Shown here one piece after another: positions 25,420 through 33,427 of a stretch of DNA of 44,537 nucleotides. A program made the translations under genes and the position numbers. Where the stretch lies: assembly GCF_001668625.1 (NCBI RefSeq), contig NZ_LZLJ01000042.1, positions 1 to 44,537 on the forward strand, given 5' to 3'. Each line of letters starts with the position of its first letter. Position 1 is the first letter of the stretch. The notes under the pieces were generated by a model. That model had not been told where the DNA came from and ran no database searches. It saw only the letters and a program-made list of their open reading frames with translations. This DNA is from Mycobacterium sp. 1274756.6. GTDB taxonomy: Bacteria > Actinomycetota > Actinomycetes > Mycobacteriales > Mycobacteriaceae.

Positions 25420-25947
25420 TCACCGCTCGGCGCGACGCCAGCGTGCGCACAGGAAATCGCCGTTGACACCGGACTCGGCCAGCGCCCACTCCGAGCGCAC
25501 CGGCAGCACCGGTGCCCCCGAGCCGAGGGTGCAGGGCGCGTAACTGACGACCACCTCGTCGACCAGACCCGCGGCGACGAACTGGGCGGCCACCACTCCC
25601 CCGCCGACGATCCACACGTCCTTGCCGTCGGCGGCCTCGACCAGTTCGGGGTGCAGGTCGGTCACCGCGCCGTCGAAGGTCCGCACCGGGTGGGCCGGGC
25701 GGATGATCCGCGGGCGTCGGGTCAGCACCCAGGTCGGTTGCGGGTACATCCAGTCGTGCGGCTCGCGGGCCGCGATCCACTCGTAGGTCGCCGAGCCCAT
25801 CGCCAGCGCGCCAACGCTTTCCGCGAAACACCGGTAGCCGAACGGGGCGTCCGGGTCGATGGCGCGGCCGGTCAGCCAGTCCAGGCTGTCGGCGTCGTCG
25901 ACGATGAAGCCGTCGAGGCTGGCGGCGGTGTAGTAGACGGTGGCCAT
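25420..25947 (-). CDS. DHFR/RibD C-terminal-like reductase
   Basis: Protein of 175 residues with the dihydrofolate-reductase-like fold of the RibD C-terminal family. The N-terminus is MATVYYTAASLDGFI; MGSATYEWIA and the NADPH-binding loop KDVWIVGGGVVAAQFVAAG are typical, and LVDEVVVSYAPCTLGSG follows. Such proteins reduce pteridine- or pyrimidine-like substrates, but most remain uncharacterised. ATG 25947 lies 8 nt after a TAGGCT -10-like box (complement of 25956-25961), so it may be nearly leaderless. It follows nat on the same strand. Confidence 0.85.
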   Translation of the reverse strand: MATVYYTAASLDGFIVDDADSLDWLTGRAIDPDAPFGYRCFAESVGALAMGSATYEWIAAREPHDWMYPQPTWVLTRRPRIIRPAHPVRTFDGAVTDLHPELVEAADGKDVWIVGGGVVAAQFVAAGLVDEVVVSYAPCTLGSGAPVLPVRSEWALAESGVNGDFLCARWRRAER

Positions 25948-25972
25948 GGCCGTCGAGCCTAGGCCCGGCCCG

Positions 25973-26821
25973 TCAGCTGTCCAGCACCTCCGCGACCCGG
26001 GCGGCCAGCCCGTCGATCCCGTACACCGGCAGGCCGAACCGGTCGGCGAGTACGTCGAGCACCTGCTCGGCGGAGTCCAGCCGGGTCCGCTCGGTGTGGC
26101 CGTCGCGAAGGTGCACGGTCAGGTGCCGGCCGCGCAGGTTCCAGCGCGCATCGGCGGTGGTGATCGCCGCGCTCAGCCCGGTGACGAACTTCGACTCCGG
26201 ATAGGTCGAGACGTACCAACTGCCCACCTGCAGGTCGATCAGGGGGCGCGGGACGGTGCTGAAGGTGTACAGCGGCGTCCAGCCAGCCGGCAGCCGGGTC
26301 TCCAGCAGGTAGCCGCCGCCGCGGCGGCGCAGCCGGTAGTCCTCGTGGCGGGTCTGCTGGGCCGCGTCGGGACGCAACCGGATCGGCGAGGTCAGGGTCT
26401 GCCCGCCGAATCCGACATCGACCAGCCACGGATCCTCACCGCCGTCGTCGCCGGGCAGCCGCACCGCCAGCGCCTGATGGGTCTCGGCGGGCGGCGGGCC
26501 GTCCGGCCCCTCCGGGTTTCCCCACACCACCCGGGCGCCCAACGCGTCGACGCCGAACCCCAACTCCGCCAACACATACCGCAGCAGCGTGTTGTGTTCA
26601 TAGCAATAGCCGCCGCGCCCGGCGGTGACCAGCTTCGCGGTCAGCGCGGCCGGACCCAGGTCGATCACCGGGACACCGCACAGCGGATCGAGGTTTTCGA
26701 ACGGGATGTGCATGGTGTGTCCGATCACCAGCGCCGCCAAGGTGTCCGCGGTGGGATCGGTGGGTCCGTCGTAGCCGATGCGGTGCAGGTAGGCCGCCAC
26801 GTCGACGCCGGTTTCGCTCAC
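25973..26821 (-). CDS. nat: Arylamine N-acetyltransferase
   Basis: NAT of 282 residues, which transfers an acetyl or propionyl group from CoA to arylamines and hydrazines. The catalytic triad is visible: C73 in RGGYCYEHN, H115 in ETHQALAV and D135 in WLVDVGFGG. In M. tuberculosis nat sits with the hsa cholesterol-ring genes, so this location is different; it may be a second copy or a relocated gene. GTG 26821 lies 7 nt after a TACCAT -10-like box (complement of 26829-26834) and lacks a Shine-Dalgarno, so it is probably leaderless. It is divergent from the acyltransferase gene. Confidence 0.92.
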   Translation of the reverse strand: MSETGVDVAAYLHRIGYDGPTDPTADTLAALVIGHTMHIPFENLDPLCGVPVIDLGPAALTAKLVTAGRGGYCYEHNTLLRYVLAELGFGVDALGARVVWGNPEGPDGPPPAETHQALAVRLPGDDGGEDPWLVDVGFGGQTLTSPIRLRPDAAQQTRHEDYRLRRRGGGYLLETRLPAGWTPLYTFSTVPRPLIDLQVGSWYVSTYPESKFVTGLSAAITTADARWNLRGRHLTVHLRDGHTERTRLDSAEQVLDVLADRFGLPVYGIDGLAARVAEVLDS

Positions 26822-26828
26822 CTCGCCG

Positions 26829-26858
26829 ATGGTATCGGCCGGGGCCCCTGGGTAGGAT
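26829..26858. promoter_or_regulatory. Compact divergent leaderless promoters
   Basis: The 47-bp gap between nat and the PlsC-like gene holds TACCAT on the minus strand (26829-26834, 7 nt from GTG 26821). It also holds TAGGAT on the plus strand (26853-26858, 10 nt from ATG 26869). Neither gene has a clear ribosome-binding site. Little room remains for separate operators. Confidence 0.5.
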
Positions 26859-26868
26859 TGGCGGCCTT

Positions 26869-27675
26869 ATGAGTGCACGTGAGAGCGATCGTTCCGAAAC
26901 CGCCAAGTGGGATCCCGGCTTCACCGAGCGGGTGATGGGCTGGCTGCGTCCGGTGGTCAAGGGCTACCACCGCGCCGAGACCCGCGGTCTGGAGTCGTTC
27001 CCGCCCGGCGGCGCCCTGGTGGTGGCCAACCACTCCGGCGGACTGTTCGCGATGGACGTGCCGGTGTTCGCGACCGGCTTCTACGAGAAGTTCGGCTACG
27101 ACCGGCCGGTCTACACGCTCAGCCACGACATCCTGCTCACCGGCGCCACGGCGGACTTCTTCATCCGGATGGGCTTCATCCACGCCAACCACGAGAACGC
27201 CGAGGCCGCGCTGCGCTCCGGCGGCGTGGTGGTGGTCTTCCCCGGCGGAGATTACGACGTCTACCGGCCGACCCTCTCGGAGAACGTCATCGACTTCGAC
27301 GGCCGCACCGGCTACGTGCGGGCCGCGCTCAACGCCGGCGTGCCGATCGTGCCGTCGGTGTCCATCGGTGGCCAGCAGAGCCAGCTGTTCCTGTCCCGCG
27401 GCGAGTGGCTGGCCAAAGCGCTGCGGCTGGACAAGCTGATGCGCGCCAAAATCTTGCCGGTGTCGTTCGGGTTCCCGTTCGGCCTGTCCGCGGTGGTACC
27501 GCCGAACCTGCCGCTGCCCACCAAGATCGTCACCCAGGTGCTGGAGCCGATCGACATCGTCGCCGAGTTCGGCGAGGACCCCGACATCGAAGCCGTCGAC
27601 GCCCACGTGCGCTCGGTGATGCAGGACGCCCTCGACGAACTGGCCGCCGAGCGCCGCTTCCCGGTGATCGGCTGA
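26869..27675 (+). CDS. PlsC-like lysophospholipid/glycerolipid acyltransferase
   Basis: Acyltransferase of 268 residues. The catalytic block is a variant NHSGGLFAMD (His and Asp spaced as N-H-x7-D), with HANHENAEAAL and the acceptor-binding FPGGDYDVYRP downstream. PIVPSVSIGGQQS and a C-terminal VLEPIDI segment fit the 1-acylglycerol-3-phosphate/diacylglycerol acyltransferase group. It is predicted to be a peripheral membrane protein. It lies beside a WS/DGAT gene, so a role in triacylglycerol or phospholipid synthesis is likely. The start appears to have a 5' UTR of only a few bases. Confidence 0.85.
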   Translation: MSARESDRSETAKWDPGFTERVMGWLRPVVKGYHRAETRGLESFPPGGALVVANHSGGLFAMDVPVFATGFYEKFGYDRPVYTLSHDILLTGATADFFIRMGFIHANHENAEAALRSGGVVVVFPGGDYDVYRPTLSENVIDFDGRTGYVRAALNAGVPIVPSVSIGGQQSQLFLSRGEWLAKALRLDKLMRAKILPVSFGFPFGLSAVVPPNLPLPTKIVTQVLEPIDIVAEFGEDPDIEAVDAHVRSVMQDALDELAAERRFPVIG

Positions 27676-27688
27676 CCCGCGACGACGG

Positions 27689-29104
27689 TCAGGCCGGCGC
27701 CATCGCGGCCTCGATCACCGTGAGCTCCTCGGGCAGCCCGGCGGCGCGGCGGATCGCGGCGAACTCGGTGACCATGGCCGCGGTGATCTCGTGCGGGTCG
27801 TCGAGGGTCACCGCGTCGGTCAGCACCGAGATGTTGAGCTGGTCGACGTAGCTCCACACGGTGATGTTGACGCCGGCACCCGCGGTGAGCGGACCCACCG
27901 AATAGATCTCGGTGACCAATGCCCCGCCGACCCGGCCGTGCGCGCGCGGGCCGGGCACGTTGGAGACGTTGAGATTGAGGGTCTTGTTCTGGCCTTCGGA
28001 CAGCGACATCCGCCGGAACAGCGCCTCCATCGCCGCGGGCGGGAAGTAGGCCGCCCACTGGGTGATCAACTCGGGGCCGATCAGCTGGTTGGTCTCCTTG
28101 GCTTCGGTGGCCGCCGCGCTCACCCGCCGCACCCGCTCCAACGAGTCGTCGCTGTCCACCGGCAGCGGCACCAACACGCCGCTGAACCGGTTGCCGGAGA
28201 TCCGTTCCGGGGAGAAGTCATATCCCATCGGCACCGATGCCAGCAGCGGGTGGTCGGCGTTGCCGTCGTACCGCAGGAGCAGGGTGCGCAACGCGCCCGC
28301 CGCGATCGACAGCACCATGTCGTTGATCGTCACACCGAGGGTCTTGCCGGTCGCCTTGATGTCGGCCAGGGCCAGCGTGGCGGTGGCGAACCGCCGGCCC
28401 GGGGTGAGCACATGGTTCATGAAGCTCGGCGGCGGGGTGAACGGGCGGGTCAACTCCGGGGAAAGCCGTCGGCCGCTGCGGCGCACCCGGCCCAGCCCGG
28501 CGCCGGTGTAGCGCATGGTGGCCGGGATCCGGCCCAGCTGGCGCAGGTGGTCGCGGAAGGCCGACCGGACCAGCTCACCGCGGGTCGGCGGCGGGTCGGT
28601 GGGATAGTCGCGCACCACATCGCGGCCGCGCTGTAAGTCCATGCCCTGGGCCATCAGGTTGGCCGAGGCCACCCCGTCGGCCAGCGCGTGATGGATCTTG
28701 CCGACCACCGCGATGCGGTTGTTGGCCAACCCCTCGATGAAATACATCTCCCACAGCGGCCTGCTGCGGTCCAGCGCGGTGCTGGCGATCTCGCCGATCG
28801 CCTCGTCGAGTTCACGCCGGCCGCCCGGCGCGGGCAGCCGCCACGGCCGCACGTGGTAGTCCAGGTCGACTTCGCAGTTCTCCCGCCACATCGGGTGATG
28901 GAACTTGAACGGGATGTCGACCAACTGGTAGCGGAACGGCTCCAGCTTGTACAGCCGGCCGCGCAGCACCGCCCGGAACTGCTCGACGTTGAAGTCGCGG
29001 TGCTCGGCGTCGAGTTCGATCACCGCCACCTTGAGGGTGTGCATGTGGACGTTGGGCGTCTCGCTGTAGAGCAAGACCGCATCCCAGCCACTCAACCGTT
29101 TCAC
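27689..29104 (-). CDS. Wax ester synthase/diacylglycerol acyltransferase (Rv0221 type)
   Basis: WS/DGAT of 471 residues that makes triacylglycerol or wax esters from acyl-CoA. The active-site HHALADG (HHxxxDG) is at about residues 138-144. The second conserved region, with NDMVLSIAAGALR, lies near residue 273, and NLNVSNVPGP is near residue 385. GTG 29104 was chosen because AGGAGGT lies 7 nt upstream and the N-terminus MKRLSGWDAVLLYSETPNVH matches Rv0221. It is 49 nt downstream of lipC on the same strand, as in M. tuberculosis (Rv0220-Rv0221), so the pair likely links lipid hydrolysis with acyl storage. Confidence 0.92.
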   Translation of the reverse strand: MKRLSGWDAVLLYSETPNVHMHTLKVAVIELDAEHRDFNVEQFRAVLRGRLYKLEPFRYQLVDIPFKFHHPMWRENCEVDLDYHVRPWRLPAPGGRRELDEAIGEIASTALDRSRPLWEMYFIEGLANNRIAVVGKIHHALADGVASANLMAQGMDLQRGRDVVRDYPTDPPPTRGELVRSAFRDHLRQLGRIPATMRYTGAGLGRVRRSGRRLSPELTRPFTPPPSFMNHVLTPGRRFATATLALADIKATGKTLGVTINDMVLSIAAGALRTLLLRYDGNADHPLLASVPMGYDFSPERISGNRFSGVLVPLPVDSDDSLERVRRVSAAATEAKETNQLIGPELITQWAAYFPPAAMEALFRRMSLSEGQNKTLNLNVSNVPGPRAHGRVGGALVTEIYSVGPLTAGAGVNITVWSYVDQLNISVLTDAVTLDDPHEITAAMVTEFAAIRRAAGLPEELTVIEAAMAPA

Positions 29105-29153
29105 CGCGGTACCTCCTGCCCGGGACGATACCGTCGGCCCGGGCCCAGCTGGG

Positions 29154-30359
29154 CTAGATCGCCGCTTTAACGCCGACTTTCGCGCTGTTGCGATGAATCT
29201 CGTTGAGGAACAGTCCGATTGCGGTAACCGCGGTCCCGGTCCGCGCACCGTCGGTCATGTCGAAGCCGTGGCCGGCGCCGGGCAGTTCCAGATACCCCAC
29301 CTCGGCGCGCGACACCTGCCGCAACCGGTCGACGAACACGCGGGCCTGCTCCACCGGGATCACGGTGTCGCGGCTGCCGTGCACCGCCAGCAGCGGCGGC
29401 GCCTGCGGGTGGATCCGCGCGATCGGCGAGGCGTCGCGGAAGACCTCGGGGGTCCGCCGGATCGAGTTCTGCACCACGATCCGTTGCAGGAAGTCGACGA
29501 ACTGCTCGCGTTCCCGGGTGGACCGGTCCTGCCAGTCGTAGCGGCCGTAGATCGGCACCACCGCGTCGACCGAGGTGTCCGCCCCCTCCGGCAGATCCGC
29601 GCCGAGGGCCGGGTCACCGGCGGTCAGCCCGGCCAGCGCGGCCAGGTGCCCGCCCGCCGAACAGCCGGCGATCGCCACGAAGTTGCGGTCCCCGCCGAAC
29701 TTGTCGACGTTGGCGCGGGCCCACGCGATCGCGGTCTTGACGTCGACCAGGTGGCTGGGCCACGGGTTGTGCGGCGCGACCCGGTACTCGACCGACAGGC
29801 AGACCCAGCCCTGCTGGGCCAGGTGCGCCATCAGCGCGTAGCCCTGCAGGGTGCGGCTGCCGTGCACCCAGGCCCCGCCGGGGACGAAGATCAGCACCGG
29901 CGCCCGCCCGCCGGGCAGGTCGCGACGACGCCACACGTCCAGCAGCTGGGTGGGTTGGCTGCCGTAGCGCACCGCGCTGCGGTGCAGGTAGCGGCGGTGC
30001 TGCAGCGCCCGCAGCGCGGGCGGTGTGCGGTCCGGCTCGGGCCAGTCGGTGGCGAGCGCGTCGGCGGGCAGCAGGTCGCGCAGCGCGTCGCGGGCGGCGG
30101 GCCGGACCTGCTCGCGCTCCTGACGACGCAGCGCGCCGCTGCCGGGCGCCAGCCAGGTGCGCGCGGTGGTGGACAGGAAATCCGGCAGGTGGCGGGTGCC
30201 CCACACACTCATCGCGGTCACCCCGCCGAGTGGCTCCAGGTGCCTGCCGATCACCGGAAGCGACGCCGACGCCTGGCTGAGCGCCAGCATGTAGTCGCTC
30301 GGGCGGGCCCGCAGCAACCAGCGCGCACGGCCGACCAAACTGGTTTCCGGCTTAGCCAT
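29154..30359 (-). CDS. lipC: Esterase/lipase LipC
   Basis: Alpha/beta-hydrolase of the hormone-sensitive-lipase-like group, 401 residues (Rv0220 is 403). The oxyanion motif is a PGGAW variant near 160. The nucleophile is S234 in AGCSAGGHLAA, the acid D331 in HGSRDTVIP and the base H364 in GAGHGFD. Rv0220 is reported as a cell-surface esterase, but no signal peptide is evident here. ATG 30359 lies 7 nt after a TAAGCT -10-like box (complement of 30367-30372), so it may be leaderless. A region of 156 bp separates it from the divergent membrane-protein gene. Confidence 0.9.
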   Translation of the reverse strand: MAKPETSLVGRARWLLRARPSDYMLALSQASASLPVIGRHLEPLGGVTAMSVWGTRHLPDFLSTTARTWLAPGSGALRRQEREQVRPAARDALRDLLPADALATDWPEPDRTPPALRALQHRRYLHRSAVRYGSQPTQLLDVWRRRDLPGGRAPVLIFVPGGAWVHGSRTLQGYALMAHLAQQGWVCLSVEYRVAPHNPWPSHLVDVKTAIAWARANVDKFGGDRNFVAIAGCSAGGHLAALAGLTAGDPALGADLPEGADTSVDAVVPIYGRYDWQDRSTREREQFVDFLQRIVVQNSIRRTPEVFRDASPIARIHPQAPPLLAVHGSRDTVIPVEQARVFVDRLRQVSRAEVGYLELPGAGHGFDMTDGARTGTAVTAIGLFLNEIHRNSAKVGVKAAI

Positions 30360-30366
30360 GTGCCGC

Positions 30367-30470
30367 AGCTTACCCCCGGCACGCCAGCGGATCGGCAGGT
30401 TGGGGGTTTGCCGCGGGCCGGCGCCGCGGCCGCCGAGCCCGGCGACGGCGCCCGGTGCGTTGTTTAGGCT
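30367..30470. promoter_or_regulatory. Divergent promoter region lipC / membrane protein
   Basis: TAAGCT (minus strand, 30367-30372) is 7 nt from the lipC ATG, and TAGGCT (plus strand, 30465-30470) is 45 nt before ATG 30516. The GC-rich sequence between them shows no further clear element. Confidence 0.4.
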
Positions 30471-30515
30471 GGCTGAAGACCTGGCCGCAGACGACGGACG
30501 AGCGGGAGCCCCTGC

Positions 30516-31514
30516 ATGCGATTCAACCCACCCCCGAACTGGCCGCCCACCCCGCCGGGATGGGCCCCGGATCCGCAGTGGCAACCCGAGCCGGCGTGGG
30601 GCCCGGCGCCGCCCGGCTGGCAGTTCTGGGTCGACGACGCCGCGCCCGGCCCGATGGGAGCCTCGCCCTACCCCGGGGCGCCGGCGACCCCGCCGGGCTA
30701 CCCCGGCGCCTCGGCGCCGTACCCGCCGGGCTACCCCGGCGCGCACCCACCCGGCTACCCGGGTCCGGCCAAGTCGCGGACCGGGCTGTGGCTGGGCCTG
30801 GCCGCGCTGGCCGTGGTGGTCGTGCTGGCGGCCGGGACCCTGGTCGTCCTGGCAGCGCGCGGCGGCGGTGGCGCGAAACCCTCGGCCAAGGCCGACCTGA
30901 CCACGCTGAGCAAGGATCTGCTGGTCGACCGGTCGGTGTTCCCCGACATCGCCGACGGCGAGTGGCGCGACTTCCTCAACGACAGCGACGAGGACGACGA
31001 CCTGATGCCCGGCGACATCACGGTCAGCCCGCAGGAGTGCGCCGACCTGCTGGGCGGCCCGGCCACCGCCACCCAGCGCGCGGCGGCCCGGCTGTCCAGC
31101 CGCGACTCCAAGGGGATGCGCTCGGTGGGGGTGAACCTGGTGCTCGGCGGCGACCAGCGCGACGTCCACGACTATCTGGACAAGTGCCGGTCGTTCACGA
31201 TCAGCACCAGCCTGCCCGGGCTGGACAAGTCGATGGACATGGACGGTGAGGTCAGCCCGCTCGACGTCGACGGCATCCCGTCCTGGGCGGTCGGCTACCG
31301 CACCACCACCAGTTCGTCGGTGCCGGGGATCCCGTTCTCCACCGCGATGGACGCCACCGCGATCAGCGGGTACTACCGCGGGGTGCTGGTGGAGGCCTCC
31401 TCCGAGCAGATCGTGTCGGGCAAATCCGACCCGACCACGTCAGGTTCCGACCAGGTCGAGGATCTGGTGCGGCTGTTCAACGCCCAGGTCGACAAGCTCG
31501 AAGCCGCCCCCTGA
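30516..31514 (+). CDS. Pro-rich single-pass membrane protein, paralogue A
   Basis: Protein of 332 residues. The cytoplasmic N-terminus has the repeated W/P motif found in many actinobacterial proteins (MRFNPPPNWPPTPPGW, PDPQWQPEPAWGP) and then PPGYPG-type repeats (four copies). One membrane segment follows (about 88-110, GLWLGLAALAVVVVLAAGTL), then an extracytoplasmic domain of ~215 residues with two Cys (PQECADLLGG, LDKCRSFTI) that could pair. The outer domain resembles PknH-like sensor domains in general layout only. It ends in NAQVDKLEAAP, almost the same as the next gene, a clear paralogue. The function is unknown. A GGGAG site precedes the ATG. Confidence 0.78.
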   Translation: MRFNPPPNWPPTPPGWAPDPQWQPEPAWGPAPPGWQFWVDDAAPGPMGASPYPGAPATPPGYPGASAPYPPGYPGAHPPGYPGPAKSRTGLWLGLAALAVVVVLAAGTLVVLAARGGGGAKPSAKADLTTLSKDLLVDRSVFPDIADGEWRDFLNDSDEDDDLMPGDITVSPQECADLLGGPATATQRAAARLSSRDSKGMRSVGVNLVLGGDQRDVHDYLDKCRSFTISTSLPGLDKSMDMDGEVSPLDVDGIPSWAVGYRTTTSSSVPGIPFSTAMDATAISGYYRGVLVEASSEQIVSGKSDPTTSGSDQVEDLVRLFNAQVDKLEAAP

Positions 31515-31561
31515 GCCGGCTGCCCCGATGCCGCGTTCCGCCCGCGCCGAACGTGCGGCTG

Positions 31562-31629
31562 GGTTCACGCTCGAGGCCCATCGTGAACCTGGTTTCACGC
31601 TCGGCCGGGCATTGAGCGGGCATTAGGCT
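31562..31629 (+). promoter_or_regulatory. Three GGTTCACG half-sites upstream of a -10 box
   Basis: GGTTCACG (31562-31569) and CGTGAACC (31582-31589) form a perfect 8-bp inverted repeat 12 nt apart. GGTTTCACG (31591-31599) adds a third half-site, and two half-sites are followed by CTCG. A TAGGCT -10-like box is at 31624-31629. The sites sit just upstream of the expected -35 of paralogue B, which suits a regulator; the first pair could also act as a terminator hairpin for paralogue A. Confidence 0.5.
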
Positions 31630-31666
31630 GCGGGCACCACCCCACTCGAGAGCAGGACCAGCCGAG

Positions 31667-32542
31667 ATGCGTTTCAACCCGCCGCCGAACTGGCCGCCCG
31701 CCCCGACCGGTTGGGTTCCCGACCCGTCCTGGCAGCCCGACCCCGCGTGGGGGCCGGTGCCGCCCGGCTGGCCGCTGTGGCTGCCCGACGACGCGCCGGG
31801 GCCACCGCCCGCCGCGAGGTCGCGGAAAGCGTTGTGGCTGACCCTGGCCGGGGTGGGCGCGGTGCTCGTCCTCGCGATCGGAGCGGTCGTGGTCGTCGGC
31901 CGCGGCGGCGGCGCGGAGCAGAAGCCGTCGACCAAACCCGACATCACCACCTTGGCCGAGGAGATGCTCGTCGATCGTTCGGCGTTCCCCGATCTCGGCG
32001 CCGACGCCATCTGGATCAACTCGCTCGACAGCTCCGACGACAAGACGTTCGGGCCGCCGCACGACATGAGTTTCAGCCCCAGCGAATGCGCCGATCTGCT
32101 CGGTGAGCCCGCCGCCTCCGAACAGGTCGCCGACGCGGTGCTGTCCCGCTTCGGCGTCGACTCCATGCAAGCCTTCGAGGTGATGCTCAGCGTGGCTCCC
32201 GAGCCGCTGCCGCTGGCGGACTACCTCGGGCGCTGCCGCGAGTTCACGATCGTCAACCAGAGCGCCGGGCAGCGCCAAGAAGGCCACGCGACGGTGGAGC
32301 CGCTGCGCATCGACGGGGCGCCGCCCTGGTCGCTGGGCTACACCGTGCGGGTGACCGCACCGTCGGCCGCCACCGGCGGCACCAACCACCTGACCGCCCG
32401 GGTGCTGGCCGGCTACTACCGCGGTGTGCTCGTCGAGGCGATGGACCGCCGCCAAACCGCTACCGACGCCGAACCCGAGACCGACGACCGGGTGCTGGAC
32501 CTGTTCACCGCGCAGGTCGACCGGTTGGAGGCGGCACCGTGA
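31667..32542 (+). CDS. Pro-rich single-pass membrane protein, paralogue B
   Basis: Protein of 291 residues, paralogous to the gene at 30516. It has the same MRFNPPPNWPPAPTGW start and PDPSWQPDPAWGP repeat, but lacks the PPGYPG repeats. One membrane segment (about 54-78) is followed by an extracytoplasmic domain that keeps both Cys (SPSECADLLGE, LGRCREFTI) and the GYYRGVLVEA and QVDRLEAAP endings. Its stop overlaps the lipW start (GTGA at 32539-32542), so it is probably the first gene of the lipW-acyl-CoA dehydrogenase operon. The role is unknown; a sensor or binding function is a guess. Confidence 0.78.
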   Translation: MRFNPPPNWPPAPTGWVPDPSWQPDPAWGPVPPGWPLWLPDDAPGPPPAARSRKALWLTLAGVGAVLVLAIGAVVVVGRGGGAEQKPSTKPDITTLAEEMLVDRSAFPDLGADAIWINSLDSSDDKTFGPPHDMSFSPSECADLLGEPAASEQVADAVLSRFGVDSMQAFEVMLSVAPEPLPLADYLGRCREFTIVNQSAGQRQEGHATVEPLRIDGAPPWSLGYTVRVTAPSAATGGTNHLTARVLAGYYRGVLVEAMDRRQTATDAEPETDDRVLDLFTAQVDRLEAAP

Positions 32543-33423
32543 GCGGCGTCCACAGCGATCTGACCGGGTTGTCCCGGCTGATCCCGCGCGCCTCGCTGAG
32601 CCGGCGCAACCTGCGGCTCGTCCGCGCCGGGTCGCGACTGGCCCCGCCCATCCGGGGTGTCGAGGTGCTCACCCTGCCCACCGGCGCGCGACTACGCCTG
32701 CACCAGCCGCCTCGGCCAGCGAGCCCCACCCCCGCGCTGTTGTGGCTGCACGGCGGCGGATACGTACTCGGCACGGCCCGCCAGGACGACCGGCTGTGCC
32801 GGCGGTTGGCCGCGCTGCTCGGCGCCACCGTCGCCGCCCTGGACTACCGGCTGGCGCCGCGGCACCCCTATCCCGCCGCCCTGGACGACGGCGCCGCCGC
32901 ACTGACCCGGCTGGCCGCGATGCCGACCGTGGACCCGGCGCGGATGGCGGTCGGCGGGGCCAGCGCCGGCGGTGGACTGGCCGCGGCGCTGGCGTTGCGC
33001 GCCCGCGACGACGCGACGTTGCCCGACCCGGTGTTACAGGTGCTGTCGTATCCGATGCTCGACGACCGCAGCGCCGGGCTGCCGCCGAATCGGCGCTACC
33101 GGTTGTGGACCCCGGCGGCCAACCGGTTCGCCTGGGCGTGCTATCTCGGTGACGCCGACCCGGCGGTGGCGGTGCCGGCCCGCCGCGAGGATCTGCGCGG
33201 GGTGGCGCCGGCGTGGATCGGTGTGGGCACCCACGACCTGTTCCACGGCGAATGCCTGGCCTACGCGGACCGGTTGATCAGCGCCGGCGTGGCCTGTCAG
33301 CTCGAGGTCGTCCCGGGCGCCTTCCACGGATTCGACTTGCTGGCTCCCTGGAAGACGGTGTCGCAGAACTATTTCGCCAGTCAGTGCCGCGCACTGCACG
33401 CCGCGTTCGCCACGGGGAGCTGA
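32539..33423 (+). CDS. lipW: Esterase LipW
   Basis: Hormone-sensitive-lipase-family esterase of 294 residues (Rv0217c is 302). HGGGY (71-75) forms the oxyanion hole. The nucleophile is S142 in GGASAGGG, the acid D233 in GTHDLFHGE and the base H263 in PGAFHGFD. It is cytoplasmic, with no signal peptide. GTG 32539 overlaps the upstream stop, and the next gene starts 4 nt after its own stop. It is therefore the second gene of a four-gene operon with two acyl-CoA dehydrogenases. This suggests ester hydrolysis feeding acyl-CoA oxidation. Confidence 0.9.
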   Translation: MSGVHSDLTGLSRLIPRASLSRRNLRLVRAGSRLAPPIRGVEVLTLPTGARLRLHQPPRPASPTPALLWLHGGGYVLGTARQDDRLCRRLAALLGATVAALDYRLAPRHPYPAALDDGAAALTRLAAMPTVDPARMAVGGASAGGGLAAALALRARDDATLPDPVLQVLSYPMLDDRSAGLPPNRRYRLWTPAANRFAWACYLGDADPAVAVPARREDLRGVAPAWIGVGTHDLFHGECLAYADRLISAGVACQLEVVPGAFHGFDLLAPWKTVSQNYFASQCRALHAAFATGS

Positions 33424-33427
33424 TCGA

